NCBI GenBank assembly: GCA_030685235.1
Contig: MU839098.1
Coordinates: forward strand, 492,868-556,867
Length of the DNA: 64,000 nucleotides
Direction of reading: 5' to 3'
Source of the DNA: Copromyces sp. CBS 386.78
Taxonomy: Eukaryota; Ascomycota; Sordariomycetes; Sordariales; Sordariaceae
Below, piece by piece: positions 63,907-64,000 of the stretch. Under the pieces are notes generated by a model, which did not search any database, was not told the DNA's origin, and was given only the letters and a program-made list of their open reading frames with translations. Positions within the stretch are counted from its first letter, which is position 1; each line of letters starts with the position of its first letter. Both the position numbers and the translations under genes were made by a program.

Positions 63907-64000
<94 letters not shown>
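62436..64000 (+). CDS. fmt1: Mitochondrial methionyl-tRNA formyltransferase (partial)
   Basis: Formylates Met-tRNA for mitochondrial translation initiation, using 10-formyl-THF. Exons are 62436-62748, 62825-63044 and 63141 to beyond the window end. The N-terminus is Ser/Arg/Leu-rich without acids, a likely mitochondrial presequence. The formyltransferase core is RILFCGSDLFS, then VAVSFGLFVPPRIL, YGGLNVHPSLLP, and NLRGPAPLHHALL with the family's RGPAP and HTGVSVQTL motifs. The C-terminal part is less conserved and ends in at least 31 consecutive Asn encoded by AAC. The 3' end lies outside the window. Intron 1 holds a (TATC)n tract at about 62752-62771. Confidence 0.93.
62752..62771 (+). repeat. 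(TATC)n tetranucleotide microsatellite in intron 1
   Basis: About four to five TATC units sit within the first intron of the formyltransferase gene. This is likely a length-variable locus with no coding effect. Confidence 0.85.
63907..64000 (+). repeat. (AAC)n repeat encoding poly-Asn
   Basis: At least 31 perfect AAC units, in frame with the formyltransferase exon and still running at the window edge. It encodes an uninterrupted poly-Asn stretch. The perfect codon identity suggests recent expansion by slippage, or a limit of the assembly there. Confidence 0.95.

Overview
This is nuclear DNA of a filamentous ascomycete, most likely a Sordariomycete close to Neurospora/Sordaria. The evidence is spliced genes with short GT..AG introns (about 50-100 nt, a few to 430 nt), C-ending codon preference in highly expressed genes, pyrimidine-rich leaders, many (CAA)n/(TTG)n tracts, and gene families typical of the group: Zn(II)2Cys6 factor, 2EXR protein, quinate-repressor-like protein and SAT4/PTH11-type 7TM protein. 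The porin is very close to Neurospora porin as I remember it, and the adjacent asparagine synthetase-porin pair also fits that lineage. No bacterial, organellar or viral genes, CRISPR arrays or complete transposons were seen.

Layout. 1-14.7 kb: branched-chain aminotransferase (+), Erv41 (-), a large disordered protein with repeated short motifs (+), and a Zn2Cys6 transcription factor (-). 14.7-24 kb: a gene-poor, fast-evolving block with an orphan ORF, a diverged tandem duplication, a small Cys/His protein, a spliced hypothetical gene and a 2EXR gene whose frame is broken twice. 24.1-26.4 kb: a quinate-repressor-like protein built from three AROM-derived domains that all look catalytically dead, with no quinate genes beside it. 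28.8-36 kb: two divergent hypothetical genes, PEX19 (with a CaaX box) and UBC9. 37.8-49.4 kb: a housekeeping run of asparagine synthetase, mitochondrial porin, a mitochondrial-type J-protein, methionine aminopeptidase 2 and a PRELI/Ups lipid-transfer protein. 50.7-57.1 kb: a small TPR-like protein, a YFH7/uridine-kinase-like P-loop kinase, and a single gene joining a seven-helix rhodopsin-fold receptor domain to a fucose-permease-type MFS transporter. 60-64 kb: LIS1/NudF and a mitochondrial methionyl-tRNA formyltransferase that runs off the window inside a poly-asparagine stretch.

How the genes relate. They are independent eukaryotic transcription units. Several are themed: amino-acid metabolism (BCAT with an upstream Gcn4/CPC1-type site, asparagine synthetase), mitochondrial function (porin, J-protein, PRELI, formyltransferase) and protein N-terminal processing (MetAP2). 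The most unusual items are the 7TM-MFS fusion, the triple pseudoenzyme, and an open frame that continues about 97 codons past the stop of the P-loop kinase. Splice sites were placed by eye from donor/acceptor consensus and frame. Every multi-exon model listed keeps frame and totals a multiple of three, except the broken 2EXR gene and the formyltransferase cut by the window edge.
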